NCBI GenBank assembly: GCA_013397455.1
Contig: VYZB01000015.1
Coordinates: 24,109-88,108 of the forward strand
DNA from: Crotophaga sulcirostris
Taxonomy: Eukaryota; Chordata; Aves; Cuculiformes; Crotophagidae
DNA length: 64,000 nt
Direction of reading: 5' to 3'
The translations under genes were made by a program, and so were the position numbers. Shown one piece after another: positions 38,110 through 52,016 of the stretch. Under the pieces are notes generated by a model. It ran no database searches. It was not told where the DNA came from and saw only the letters and a list, made by a program, of their open reading frames with translations. Position 1 is the first letter of the stretch. Each line of letters opens with the position of its first letter.

Positions 38110-41100
38110 AGGTAGAATTTCATTTTATTATAATAAACGTGTTAGATGCAATAGAGGTGTACCAACCTAAACAACCGAGGTGGTTTTCTGTGTCCTGAAG
38201 TTTTCTTCCTCCATAGACTGCCACAGTTATCTGGAAGACTTAAATGCCAGACCATAAAGACCTCCTTGAGCTGTGTGAACCCTTGACTGTTGGCTCTGAG
38301 CACTGGTGTCTGGAGGAGCAGTTCTTACATGCATTGCCAATGGGTACGAATTATTTGCCAGACACTGGAGTGGACAGGGAAATTACCATGAAGGTCATGA
38401 ACCAGAGGGAATATCTTGTGTATTCAGCCTAGATGTGTGTAAGCTAAGTCTGTCCTCCCCTGGGTGCCGTGCTTAACTTCCAAAAAAACAAGTAATCTCT
38501 TTTATTTATCCTATGTGTCTTCTTTCTCTTGTGTAATAAATATGAACACATTGCTCACGGTAGGCCTACTTTTCCAACATGCAACATGAAATAACACTAC
38601 TTTTTTATTATTAATAGTTTAAGTTTTACAGCACATGCACACAATGAGTTGTAGTTTTACACCTGTATGAGTTTTGGCTTTACAAAGTAGGAGCCTCCAA
38701 AACTGAGTCCATAATTGGCTTAGTACAGTGGGATGTGCACTCTCAACAACACATTACAGAATTTCAGTGCTGCAAAGACATTACTACCTGGTGCAATCAG
38801 GATTATTTAGGCTTGAGTTCACTTAAAGTCCTTTTCTGAAGGGGTTTTAAGGGAATGAATTGAATTATTTACTGGTAAACAACTGTCAATAAATACTAAT
38901 GGAAAAATACAACAATGGTGGGAAAAACAAGCAAAAGACCCTTTTTAGGAATATGGGTTGCTGAGTGGGACAATATTGTTCAAGAGACAGCTAGCTTTAT
39001 ATTGATTCTTGTTCCCAAGTGAAAGATAGTATACACTAGAGCTGCTGGATTAAATGACAGGTCTTATCTTTAATTCACAGTAATGTATTTGCAGTAATAT
39101 AACTGATATATGCATTTACAAAATGTAGAATTGCAGTATTATGAAACTTTCTTGGTTTGGTTTAATAAGGAAATATATTAGATTAAAAAGGGAAAAAACC
39201 CACTGTTCTGTCTCAGACTATATGTCTCTTCCCATGTCTTTAAATGTAAAGTCTCCCAGTCAGTTACTGGGTTCCATCTCTCGCTACAGAGATCTTTGGA
39301 CACATTGTCTACAATAGTCTTCTACTAGATGTGCCCTGTCCCTCCTGGCCATGCTTTGCCAGGCTCTTCATTCCTAGGCTACCAGTCACTGTGTTAAATT
39401 GTAGCTGATGAAGTAAAGAACCCCTGACTTAGGGGCTCAGAGAAATGTAGCTACTTGCTTGTTTGTTAGGTAGACTTTCAGACTCAACTGTTGCAAGAAA
39501 TAACAAATCTTAACTGCTTTTAAACATATCTTGGCAGATCCTCACCAAGAGTGAAAAGTCTCTTATAATGCTTTTGCCAACCCATGATTTTGGCTATCTT
39601 TGTACTGACCATTCAATTTTTCTTTCTATAACCCGGAACCTCACCCCTTGATACAGCTGAATGAGCTGGGAATATCCTTTTTCCTTTGTGAAATCAGTGC
39701 ACCACAGCAACTTCTTTAAACGTCTCCTAGAAGGAAGCCTACACACAAGCAGCATCCCTCCTGTGCTTGTTGTGACATTGATGTATTTTTCAGCTCCTGC
39801 TGCTATTCAAGTTTTGAGAGGCTGCTGCACAGCAGTTGAACTGCCTCAAGAGAGTATGGGGCATTTTCCTTTGGATCTTCCTAGTTACCTCTCCTTGAGC
39901 ACATCCTGAGTTCACCAAAAAGCACTCTTGACCTGTTGCTTCCAGCAAGGTGGGAAAGGGAAAATACCTTGTACTCACTGTACTGTTCTGTAATAGCACT
40001 GCCTCAGCCTTGTAGGACTCTTCCTCCTAGTGTAGCATCCCTTGCATATTGTCCCAGCCTTCTCATGTATCCATGAACCAGCCAACAGATTTTCAAGAGT
40101 ATCATCCTTCAGCAGATTGACTGTGTCTGCAGTTGTTATCACAGTAACCTAATCTGTGCTGGTATCATATTTTCCCTGGAGTAGGCAGGGAAATGCATGG
40201 AAAGGCATGCATATTCCTTCATGGATAGATGAGGCCAAAGAAGGCCTTGTGCATGTCGCTTGAACAGCAACGAAAATACACTTGGTTGTTTTTTTTGAGA
40301 AAATGCCTTCTGATTTTCAGTTTGATTGGGTCCCTCCTGAATAGTTGCCCGTTTATTATTAATACTCTTAGTCTTGATGATCCCTTCTGATGGCATATTG
40401 AAGTCTGACAAATATAGGCACTGAAGCAACCCAATTGGGCTGGGGTTTATTTGGTTCTCAGATCTGGAGGCGAAAGGCTAAGCCTAGAGCTGAAGCTAAG
40501 CAAATGCCACCTGGGTGAAGACAGTGGTTAATTCAACTAGGATTGGATTACCTGAACACTGGGGGGGGTCACTGCAGTATGTTTCACTTACTTTAATCTT
40601 GGTTGGTGAGAGAAAGTACGTGCTTACTCTTGAAGGCAGGATTTTTCTGGAATACACAAGCAAAGCAATGCCAAAGCCATTACAGGTAATACTGGGGAAA
40701 GTAAAACTCCAGACAAGGAAAAACTCACCTGCCAGTGACAGATTATATCTGTACATAGCATTGGGAGACTAAAATGACTCCTGCAGTGCCTCAAGGCTTG
40801 ACTGGATCTCAACAAGATAAAATTTTGTACTATTGTTTTATACTTGGTATGACAAAAGGCTCCTGAATTGCAAAAGGAAAGAATTACTGGCTAGGGAGAG
40901 AGTAAAGTGGAATAATACGTCTGGCTGTTCAAGGTCAGCAGACAGACACAGCAATTCCAAGTATGGCTGAAGAAAGCATCAAAAATGTCTTTAACAATGT
41001 CCCATAGAACTGGCTGGTTTTCCTGGTGCCTTATTTGGGGAGTAGGGTTTGATTTTAATGCCTTTTATGATAACCATTCACTGACTTCAGAAGCTGAGGC

Positions 41101-44100
41101 ATTCACCAATAAATCTGTTGTGAAGTTTAACATTGTTACGGCATACAGATAAAAAGGAAAAGTAAATGGAGAGGGTAGTAAGCTTCCCAGAGCACTAAGT
41201 ATCATTAAAAGTGAAAGGTGCTTGTGCACTCTATGCAGAGCACTCATGCATGTACTGTGCTTTCCATCTTTACATAGAGGACTCCTAAGGATATCTGACA
41301 TGATTCTGCCTTGTGTCAAGGAACTCTGAAGAGTAACTTGCTCATGAGGTAAAAAAGTGCTGGGAAGGAGATATGTTCACTACAGTGTGGTCAGTTTTCT
41401 GTTCACACTGGTGGTCAATAGTGCAGGGGGAGCTCAAAGCTCATTCCTTTACAGAGCTGTGGCATGCTATGGCCTGACCATCCCTGACCTGCCCAGAACA
41501 TGTGAAACTAAGCTTTTGTGATACATCATGGCTCAAACTTTCCCTCTGACGTTCCCCCCTTGTTCTGGATGTTTGTTTAAGTTTATATCAGATCAGAGGT
41601 GTAGTGGGATTCATGAGTACGGGGGCAGGCATAGGTTTGGGAGAAGGTTAATTGTCATTGCTGACCTTACTACCATCACCGCCAACAACTGAGTTAAAGT
41701 TAGCACCAGAGTGGTCATCAGTTCACTAAACATGACATTATGGTGCAATTACTGAAAGGTTGTTGCAACCAACACAAATAAACCTGCCCTTTCCATCTTC
41801 CACACATGCAGCTGTGGCCTTGTGCCGTTCTAGGGGGGAGTTTTGTAGGATGTTAAGGTTATTTCTACAAGCCTAAATCAGATTTGTGTGTTTGCCTGTG
41901 GCCACCATAGTTCCATCTGTTTCCTAGGCCCTTTAATGAGGATACAGCCTGTGTCCACTGGGAAAGGTTCACACGTATTAGAATGATGCAGCCCTAAAAC
42001 CTAGCAACTGCTTTACAATAAAGGTAGCAAAGTTTCTGTAGCTCTTAGAAAAAATTTAACTAATGGGTGATTAGAATAAAAAAAAAATTAAATGAGAAAT
42101 TTTAGCCACAGTCTTTTTTTTCATAAATTAAGTAGTTATGTTCAATGCTATGTTTCTGCCAATTTATTTTGAGGCTTTTGTGTGGCTGTTTTTAATTCAA
42201 TACCCTTTCAGCAGAAACCACTGAAAGCATTACCCCTGCCCCTGAAAATTTCTTCATGTTTAGGATGATCTTACTTTCTGAATCTTCTTTTCACTGCCTG
42301 AAATAATTTAAGCACTTCAGCGGGAAGTTTACTGTCTATGTAGCTCTCACCTCCATTACCTCTCATCACCAATGTCCTCTTCATATCATGAAAAATAGGC
42401 CTTTTCTCAAGAATGGCTTTAGGTAGAATATCTCACTTATACACATAATTGTCACCAGTACATCAAAAATCCTTCTTTAGTGAGTGGTAGTGGGAGGAAA
42501 AACTGTCGTGAACAAAATTCTAAATGCAAAAATGACATCTACTTTACTGAAATGGTGAATGGCACAATAATTGGACAGTAGATAAGGCAGTTGACGTAAT
42601 ACTTCAAAGAAAAGTTCCTGTTCTTTGTAGTCCCCCTCACACCCACTCTTGTGCTGCCCTATGCAGCACCAGTTCAAGAACAACTGAACGTCTGTGCGTT
42701 GATAAACTGCATGACTCGTGTCTGAGCTTATCCTTCTCTTCATTTTGATAATTTTGGTCGTGCTATGAATAAGCTGTTGCAGGACAAGAAGTGTGTGCTC
42801 CAGGTTCAGTAGTTTTTTCTTTGTTTGTTTTTCTGTTTATTGTGATTTCTGTATCTTCATGGCAAACTTCAGGATTTTCCTTCCTTTCCAAGCAGCTTCC
42901 CACAGGCTTTGGGGAGACCCCAGCTAGAAAAGAGAGAAAGGAGGATAGTAGGAGAGCACATTAATTCATGTTATTAGATAAGAACAGAGGTTAAGGATGG
43001 GATGAGCTAAGGGAAAATGAGTGCTATAGGTGGAGCAAAGTGAGGGACGGAAAGAAAGGGAACAGTAAAGAGCTTGTGGAGAGCATCTTATCTCTGGGAG
43101 CTCTAGCAAAAAGGCCAAAAAGTGCTGCTCACTGAAGGTATTCTTCGAGGCCAAACCTACTATGACAGGGAACTACATCAGAGAAGCTAGGACACTATAT
43201 GAGATAGTCTGATGGGTTCAGGTGTTCACAAAATTTTGAACAGGTTTTGCATGCTAGGCACTGACCCAGGCTACTGATGTATAGTCTGCAGCTGCCTGGG
43301 GGGGGGATTAGATATTACAGAAACTTTCAAAATCATGAGTAGCACTGGAGAAACAGCCCTTCATTGTCTGTTTTAGCACAAAAATGAAAGGCATTGAGAG
43401 AAACATATGGCATATTCAGTACAAAATAGAGTCCTGAGTTTTGGTTCTTCCCATGCAAGCAAACAGCACATGCCTGGCCACCTTAGGAGTTTATGGAGTT
43501 CAAACAGCAACTGAACAAAACTCAGTGAAGAAGAACTACCGACAGCCATTAAACACATTCATCCCTTCTTGGTCAGCAAGATCTTACTCCTCAAACTGCT
43601 GATGGGTGGGAAAATATTTGAAAAGCACAATTGCATGCTTCTGCTATTCTTTGAGAGTTGGCAACTGGCTGTGACCGGGTATGGACCCATATAGCCCCTT
43701 GTTCTAACCAGTAGAGCCATTCTGACATTAGCTCTTTGCAAAGGGGGCTGTTAGAGGAACAGACAGAGCAGATCTGGCCCATCAGGGTGCAGGACAAGCT
43801 ACCACAAAGGAAACTGGACATCTGGCTTGGAGAAATAGCTTCTCTGAGAAATCAGTAGGGGCCCTTTGGACATCCAGTGTAGAAAAGATCAATCTGGAAT
43901 GAAAATCGGAAGATGCCTCCCATCCTTTCACAGAATAATCACACATTAAAAGATAAAAAAGGCAAAATAGAGCAAGCTGCTACAAAATGTCCCTTTGACT
44001 AGAATGACTTTTTTCTCTTTCTGAGTTTATATGAAAGATATGGTACTTCAGTCATGGCAGCACCTTATTTTTTTAGCATGATAGAATTCTCTACTTCATG

Positions 44101-45200
44101 AGCTGCTGTGCTGTCCTGGGTAGAGTACAAGGTGTTTTACAAATATTAGGCAATTTATCATTACGAGTGCCGTGAAGAGCAATTTAAAGCAAAACACTTA
44201 GCATTTTAGTATTGTGAAAAAGAAGAGCAGAATTCTAGGGATGGACAAATGTTCAGAACATCATGTATTTGCAGAGCAACAAGAAATTATTTTATATAGT
44301 TTCTGTTCAAGGTGCTCTGAAGCGCCGCTTTAAGTTCTTCAAGGTCTGAGTCACATACGATGGTAATGATAAATAGTTACTGGGGAAAAGATCATTACAG
44401 AATGTGCTTCTAGCAAAACACTACTCAGATTTGCAAGTAGTAAAGCGAATCTTAAAACAGGAGCAAAGGTAGGCAAATCTGAACGATAAGAGAAGAGTCA
44501 ATACCTCCATTACTAAACTATTATCAGAAAATCTCTTGTCAGTATTAGACTTGGGACTTCCAGATTTTTGGAAAAAAGCCTGATATTAGGTATGATAATT
44601 AATGCTCACTCCAGCCTTCATCTGTGTCCTGCTTTTGTGTCTAACCTATGGGGAGCAGTTGAGAAAACTTGTGACATTCATTGTTAAGTAAAGAGAAATC
44701 ACAACTCATCTGCCCAACATTGCAGGAGCAGATAGAATAATTTAAGCAAACCAAGGATTATCTCTGCTTTCTTTTTGAACCAGAACATACATAAGCATGC
44801 CCCTCCTATCCCACACAGTACACAGCTGCACACATTCCATACGTGAAATATTTGTACTATGGGAACAATGATGTTGCATTGCCTTTAATACTGAGTATTT
44901 TTACAGTCAGTACCAGCAACTAGAGGAAAAATTAGTAAGACAAATTGACAGACCAAGACAGAGTACTGAGACATTTTATCCTGTTCACATAATAGGACTT
45001 ATAACACATGTAGACGGTTACCTGAGAGTCACAGAACATTCACCTGCATAAGCTCCTGTTGTGCTTTCACACAGGCGGGAAGTTGTTAAATATGGGTAGA
45101 CTTGACATAACATGTGAGCCTACTATCTGTCTAAATGAGTTGCATGTTAGTACTTACACAAATTAATTAGAAGCTTCTCCTCTAACTCGCTTCATCAAGC

Positions 45201-45365
45201 AGAGTCACCTAGAGCAGGTTGCCCAGGACCATGTGCAGTCACGTTTTGAACCTCTTCAAGGATGGTGACTTCACAACCTCTCTGAGTAATCTGTTTGACC
45301 ACACTTAGAATAAAAAGTGTTTTCTTGTGTTCATAACACCCCAGATTGCAGCTTGTGGTGCCATG
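45201..45365 (-). mobile_element. Old CR1 fragment (antisense)
   Basis: The + strand AGAGCAGGTTGCCCAGGACC, CTTCAAGGATGGTGACTTC, ACAACCTCTCTGAGTAATCTG and TTTGACCACACTTAGAATAA is the complement of the CR1 ORF2 C-terminus (the EHW..LPREV..SLE region). Divergence is visibly higher than in the 52 kb copy, and the terminal octamers are missing. The edges are approximate. Confidence 0.8.
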
Positions 45366-48300
45366 TCACGGGATTCTCTGTGTTTTGTGTGTGTTTTGCT
45401 GCAGTGCATTTGTTTGGTATCCAGTTGTGCAGGTGTTTCAAATATAAACACTTATGACTGAGCTATATTTAGCTTTTGCATGCTTTCTCCTGCAAGTCAG
45501 CAGGTAACTGCTCTGCTGGCAGACAGCACAGGGAGCAGGTGATCTGGAAAAAAAAAGCTCTCCAAGTTGTTATGCCAGGTCGATAGCTTACCGTCTCATT
45601 TCCAAAATTCTCTTGAATCATTTGTTTTTCTGAAGGTGATATACATATATGATATTCTCAGTAGGAAGTTTTTCTCCTCAAGAAAAATTTCATGTATATC
45701 ATGCTTCATTTTGGTTTCCTTTCCTGCTGAAAATAATGTATAGAGAAGCGATGGCTATATCAGAAGTGAGTAGTGTAGTAAGGGTTTATCCTGCTTCCTT
45801 CGTTTGTATTGGTAACAGAAGACCATGTGTATAATTGCACTCACAACAAAGTCAAGGCAGTACTACCTGGCATAATACTGTAACTTCTGCCTTGGGCTCA
45901 CCTTATGTCATATCATGGCAAAATAGTTTCCTTGTTTTGCCCTGAGTGTAGAAATATGCTGTAATTTTTGGTGGGTTGTGCACATTCGCACTGATAGAAA
46001 AGTGCTGTCTTGTGGACTTGGCATTTTAAACCAGTCTGTAACACACACACACCTTGAGAAATTCAACTGTGATATGCTGGTTTTGTTTCTGCCACTGCTG
46101 GCTCAGTACAGGCAGGTATCTGGGCAGGTTCATTCCTCTGAAACGTCATCTCAAATTCAAACAGGGAAGTCTCTTAGAATTAAGATACAAAATTTTCCAG
46201 TGACTGGCTCTCATAATTTTCTCAGTCACCTTTCTGAACTCCCACATGAGCACCATCAACCTTGGAAAAACAACAACATACTTTTCTCTTGAACCATTCT
46301 ACACTGGCAAAATTTAGAGCATTCAGCTATATTTTACTTTAGACACAAAAATTATCCTTCATGCCAGAAGCGTGGTATCAAATTTACCATCTGTAAAGGA
46401 AGTATTGAGAATATGTATTGTCCGTTGGTTTGAAGGTGGCATGGAAACAAAGTGGGTTTAGTGCCTCATTTACTTCTCAGGAGCTGCAAGTACCCTGTTC
46501 TAAATATTCTGAAAACTAATTTCAATCTCCTGCAGAGTTTAAAAGGATGGTGCAGGTTTACGGAAGGGTACAAGAGACCTTTGCCAGTCTGTGGTGTCAT
46601 AAATTCGAAAATATAAAATCCACACAGGTTTCCTACATAAGTGAAAGGAAACTAGAAAATACTGTAAGGCAGCAGAATAGTACAAGTGCTGAGGGTGTTC
46701 TACATTTTTCTTTTGACACCTGGATAAACAAGTTGAACCTTCAGGTCTGACAGGCACCAATACTGAACATGATATGAACTGAATATTTTAACAAAATCCT
46801 GGGTGAATGAGGACAAGAATGGTCTGGCTTTTCTAGAGTTTCCTTTAAAGTTTGGGAAACTTGTTTCTGTCATCTTTGCTCTTACAGAGAAACTTCAATG
46901 CGAGATCCTCTGAAAGCAAATGAGGAGATGTGCAAAGGAGAAAGGAAGAACAGAGTCCTATTAACTCGACTAGGCTGGTTCTGAAGCTACAGGTGATAAC
47001 TCTACACGTGAAGCCTTGACTTTACCAAAGGAAGTGAGTAAGGGTGTGAGAGGCATAAACAAGAGCTGAACCCTGGGCTCCAACCAAATCAGCTGAAAAG
47101 ATGTCTTCCATGTCAGACCTGATGGCAAACAGGTAACACATTTGCTGAGCCCTTGGATGGCCACATGTGGAGCCTCAGGTGACATGAAGGACTATCATTG
47201 CATCCAGGTACCAATTGCTTCTGCAAGATGAAAATTGGGAGCATTTGAAAGAACATATGGGTTTATTGCTCTGTTTACTCTTCTCCATTGCCCTTCCATT
47301 CCATGAGCAGTTTCTCTGAGATCCCTGGTGCTGTACATTGTATGGGGAGAAGCATCTCCCAGCTCTTCCCCCTCAGCATGGAGCAGAGAATTCCCACCTT
47401 TGGAGGGGCCCCTGGGGGTTGGGCTGTGCAAAACTATCCTTCTCCAGGTGCACAGGAATACTGATATTTTGTGAGATGGTGTTTGCAGGTACCTCTAGCA
47501 GATTCTCTGTGTTATGTGATTTAAACATGCCTTGTGCCTAAAATTTGAAGCTGGGAGATTTCTTCTCCTGGCAACAGTGGCAGTCACAGCTTAAGCCCTT
47601 TTTTTTCTTTGGAACAAGTATGAGAACTAGCCCTTGTGCAAGCTACCTCCAAATACGCAAGTGATGGATTTAAGCTTCTGTTTACCTTCTGTTTCCTGGG
47701 TGCCAGCAAACAGTCCAGGAAAATGGTTATTATTATCTGACAGCAGAAAGCTGGCAGAAGCAGGGAATGGGTGAATTATCCTGAAACTATAGGCCAAGAA
47801 AACACAGGGAGGGAGACCCTATTTTTTTCAGTATGTGCTAATAGCAGAAAACCAAATGTTACCTCTTCTGGTGGTAGTAAAGAAATGAGGAAGATTGTAA
47901 CTTTAGTGGAAGAAAAATGTAGCAATTTTTATCTGTGAAACAATCTGCCCTTCAATAACAAGCCATTATGTTTCTGGTATTATTAATATGAAATTTTACT
48001 TAAAATGCTCTGTCATGTATATAAGTGTTAACAGTATAAAAATTGCAGGTGCATCTCAAACCCCAAGAACCTGGATTGGGGATGCTCATGCAGAACAGGA
48101 AGATGACTGGGAATACTGATAAGGAAATTAAAATACTATTTAGTGTTTGTCTGGAAAGTTATTTGGATCATGGATGGGCCTGCCTCACGTTGCTGTGGCA
48201 GTTATCAATCTTTATAACAAAGCATTTGGGTGTCAGTGAATCTGTTGAAATTGTGTAAGAAATCTGTGCAAGAATTTGGGACACGGCAAGCATTGACTTT

Positions 48301-51300
48301 GCTATATTTATTGATGTTAAAAGAGGTTTCTACACACAAGGGGCATATTTGATCTGTGCTCTCTACCTAGAGCACTGACAAATACTTTTTTTATTCCACA
48401 GAGCAGGAGGATAACATTAATTTTAATTTAAATAGAACTGACTTGAGTATTTCAACTTATTTTAATGTTAGCTGAGACGCTATCATAATCCTACCTGAAC
48501 AGCAAAGAAAGGAGAAGAAATATTGTGTTCTTGGTATAAGTATTTCCTTTGTGATCCAGTAGAGTTGCTCCCTGTGAGCCGAGACCTGCACTTATTTCCA
48601 TGATCAATGTGTCAAGCAGAAGACAAGAGACAAGAACTTGAAAGAAGGTGTGTGGATGAGTGTTGTGTGCGTGTGCACTTGACCATCATCTGCCCTTTAC
48701 AAAGTATCTCCTTTTTTCCCTTCTCTTCTTCCTTGCGTTTCATCGGATCTGAAAGAGTGATCTGAAGTAAGGCAATGTTTTCTTCTGCAATTGCTGCTAT
48801 AGTAGTGCACATACATTGCTGTCACTTTCTCTCCAAGCTCTATGCTGGCACAAATGGGATACAGAGGAGAGCTCACTGTCACTGAACTTACCAAAAGCTA
48901 TGTTAATCCTCCTGCAGCTCCTGAAGAAGGGACAAAGGTGACAAGAAGTTCAAGGTAACACTTTTTCATAGGTGATGGTAGAAGTTGTGAGCCAGCAGAA
49001 CAAGGTCAGAGGCCTCCATGCAGAGAGGTGGAGAAATACAGGGGTCTCCTGAGGGGAGCTAAAATCATCCAGGTGGTGGAGCAGAAGGTGATTCTTTCCC
49101 AACTAAACTCAGCTGCCTGCAAGAGGACCCTGTCTATATCCATATCAGTAACCAGAAGGAGCCTGCCACTGATTTCTGACCATATGATACAGAGGTGAAG
49201 CTTGGTCTGTGTCTATATACTGAAAATTGCCACCCTCAAATGAAGGGGGCTGCATCCAAACTGTGTGTCTACCTGGTAGGAGTCCTACAAACCTCTGAGC
49301 CCAGGTGACACACAGTTCAAATTGGACCCTGCCTCCTGCAAGGTCTCAGTGGAATGGAGACTTGGGCCGCTGGACACAGACACTGGGAGACAGACATGAG
49401 GAACAACCTGTGCAAGTACCTCACAGTAGAAGCACTGCTAATGCCTTCCAGGTCCTACACACCTGCTCTGGCCCCACTTTCCTCTCTTGTCTCAATAACA
49501 AACACCTCCAAGAAGTACATGCAGCTACCTGTTGCCACCACAACCCTAGCAAACACAGCAACAGAAGCCACAACATCCTTCAGGCCTTATCCTAAGAACA
49601 GTCAGGAAACATCCATTTTCTCTCCAGTGGTCTGCATTGCTGACGTGCAACCTCAACACTTTCTCACCCTACCATATCCTATTTCTGCTGCACATTTCAC
49701 AAGCAGCTTCTTGCTGCCCGCCACGGTACCTCCTTCCTCACCAGACTCTTCACTTTTAACTCCCTGCCTGCTCCCAACAATTTCTCCATCCTATTATTTG
49801 CTTTCTTCCCACACTTTCTGTGATGCCTCTCTGAACTGCATAACAAAAGCAAACTCATAAAACATTTCCTGTCCTCTCTGTGCAAGACTTAGTTTGCTTG
49901 GGCTGCTGTCATCACCAGCTTGCTGAGTTATTTTGTGCCTTGATGGTCCCCAGGGTCCTTTGAACTCTGCCCCACTGCAATCCCTGTATTGCACCTCCCG
50001 ATTACTATTGCAGCCACCTCTGCAGCTTGTCCTACCTCAAAGGCTCTGCCACAGAAACCAGCAATTTTTTCATGCCCTCTGCACAGGAGTTTCAGCTGAG
50101 GGAAAGGAGCAAGGGAAAAGGTCAGCAAAGCAAGAGCAAAATTCTCCAGACTCATTTAATCTGAAAAAAAAAAAAGAAAAAAAAAGAGGGTGGGGATTAC
50201 TTTGGTCTGTGGGTCCCTCTCCCTTGTTCGAACAAGGTATGTGAGGGCCAAAGTGCTGGCCTGCTTGATGGTAGAGTGAGTTCAAGTGCCTGGTGCTGTG
50301 GGGAAACCATTCCTCTGGGAGGTTTAAATGTTTCTGACAGAAAACTTCCAGCTACCTCGGGACATTGTCAGTACAAGAGGTCACATTTGTAGGCAAAGAT
50401 AGTATAATCTATTAAATCAACTGATATAAATCATTACTAATGATGTCACCTACGGATCTTGTTTCTCCTACATCCTTTGACCATTACAGCTACAAAAACA
50501 TAGCTATGTCATTATTATGGTAAATGTCCTCTATTTGTGTTTGATTTTCCCCCATTTCCCTTGTTCTCTTTGCCTCCCTCTTGCATGTTTCTTGTCTCTT
50601 GTTTCTTCTGTCACTCCTGCATTTCCTTTGCCACAGCACCGATCATTCCCTCTTGAGAAATGATTTCGTCAGAAACAGCTTGTTATCCCTTATTAAAATG
50701 ACCAACAGTGAAACACTTGCATATTGCCCCTTAATGTCATAATTGGGCTTCTGATCTGAAATCTTTAAAGAGAAACTCTCTTCTCTCAAATTCATTGTTA
50801 TACACTGTCTCTAGACTCAGTTTATTAGGTAACTCCCACACCTGAATCAACTATATTCTCATACTTAGAAAGTTTTTGGATTTTTTATTTGTAAATCAAA
50901 GCTTAAATTCTATAAATTGTACATTATACGCAGGACAGATTTCACTTGCTTATGTAAGTGACATTTGAGTTAAAGTACAAGGCACGAGAAAGGAATTAGG
51001 ACATTATATTGTTAAATTTCGTTCAGTCCCCAGAATGCTAGGCATGTGTCATTCTGGCAAATAGTTCATATCTCTGTAAGTGTACTTCATCTCTGCAATG
51101 CTCCTTATGCTCCTACTGCATGGTGTCAGTTTAGAAAATAAATAGCATTTATGTAGGGGTTGGTTATCAGAGTTCCTAATTTGGGAAAGCATCTCTGTTC
51201 TACAGGAGCATTTAGACACCTGTGCCACTGCCTTCTTGAATCAGGGCACAAATGATCAACAGATAGCAATTTAAATCTCTTGGTCTGTTCTACATAATCT

Positions 51301-52016
51301 TCTGCAAAATGCAGGCACACAGGGAGGCTGCTTCTGTGGCATCTGCAATGAATATACAAATTGCCCCAAGTCCTTGTATGTTTTTTTTCAAAAAAACCAA
51401 ACCAGAAAAACAGGAGATCTATGCAAGAGAAGCAAAGGGAAAATGCTGCATGCATTGTTTTTCTTTTTGAATGATTGTGCCCATTTATTTATTTTGTTTG
51501 AGGAAATTAATTTCCTCAAGAGTTGCATACAAAACTTTTGGATGTGGTCACTGCATCACATGAAAATCTGCCATGTTCCTTAGCAAATGTTAGATAGCAC
51601 ATACACCAGAGGGTTCAGTCTCCCTAGCTTTGTATCTTGTGCAATCACCTGTTATGCAGTCACTTTGTATCTATATGTCCCAATACACCCACAAAAAATT
51701 CAATTCACATCTAGGAAATGAAACAAAACCACCAAGATTTCAACTTATGCTAAATTCCATTCCATTTCTTCCTATTGCCCTGCATATCTGCTTGTTTCAC
51801 TGCAATATGCACGATGATTCCCTGGGGATTGTCTTATCATTTGGTTCCAGAAAGTCTGAAGAGATCTGTATGGTGCAACATAATTTTTATCTACGTTTAG
51901 TCTTGCTACAGAAGAAATAGCCTTATCCTGCAGGTAAACCAAATCCTTTCAGAAAAATGCTTTTGTTACTAAGTGACTCTGGTAACAAGCGCCTAAGAGA
52001 ATTACAGGTTAGGGAC
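45366..52016. other. Gene-free stretch, 6.7 kb
   Basis: No gene or mobile element recognised. Features seen are a (CA)6 run near 46041, a 71-codon + frame with an acceptor-like CAG before it (46536-46750), and a GC-richer patch at about 48900-50160 with a 168-codon + frame (49354-49860). An A12-G-A9 run (50164-50185) closes that patch. None is good enough to call a gene. Confidence 0.55.
50164..50185 (+). repeat. A-rich tract (A12 G A9)
   Basis: Twelve A, one G, nine A. It follows about 0.9 kb of GC-richer sequence with unusually open + frames. A poly(A) tail of a retrocopy is conceivable, but there is no AATAAA just upstream and no recognised parent gene, so simple low complexity is likelier. 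Confidence 0.8.

Larger units (their letters stand above)
33231..45200. other. Gene-free AT-rich stretch, 12 kb
   Basis: No gene or mobile element recognised. It contains several small inverted repeats (33853-33914, 34853-34868, 35610-35631, 36250-36287), an 11-bp tandem duplication (35863-35884), a long pyrimidine tract (38051-38109), and G runs at 40561-40568 and 43298-43306. The longest open frames (136 codons minus at 36865-37275, 119 plus at 37839-38198) have no motifs; part of the second is the pyrimidine tract. Confidence 0.6.

Noticed and set aside
43926..43950. TCACAGAATAATCACA, CR1-tail-like
   Set aside because: Lacks any adjoining CR1 body on either strand.
46036..46052. (CA)n run
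   Set aside because: Only about six units; too short to call a notable microsatellite.
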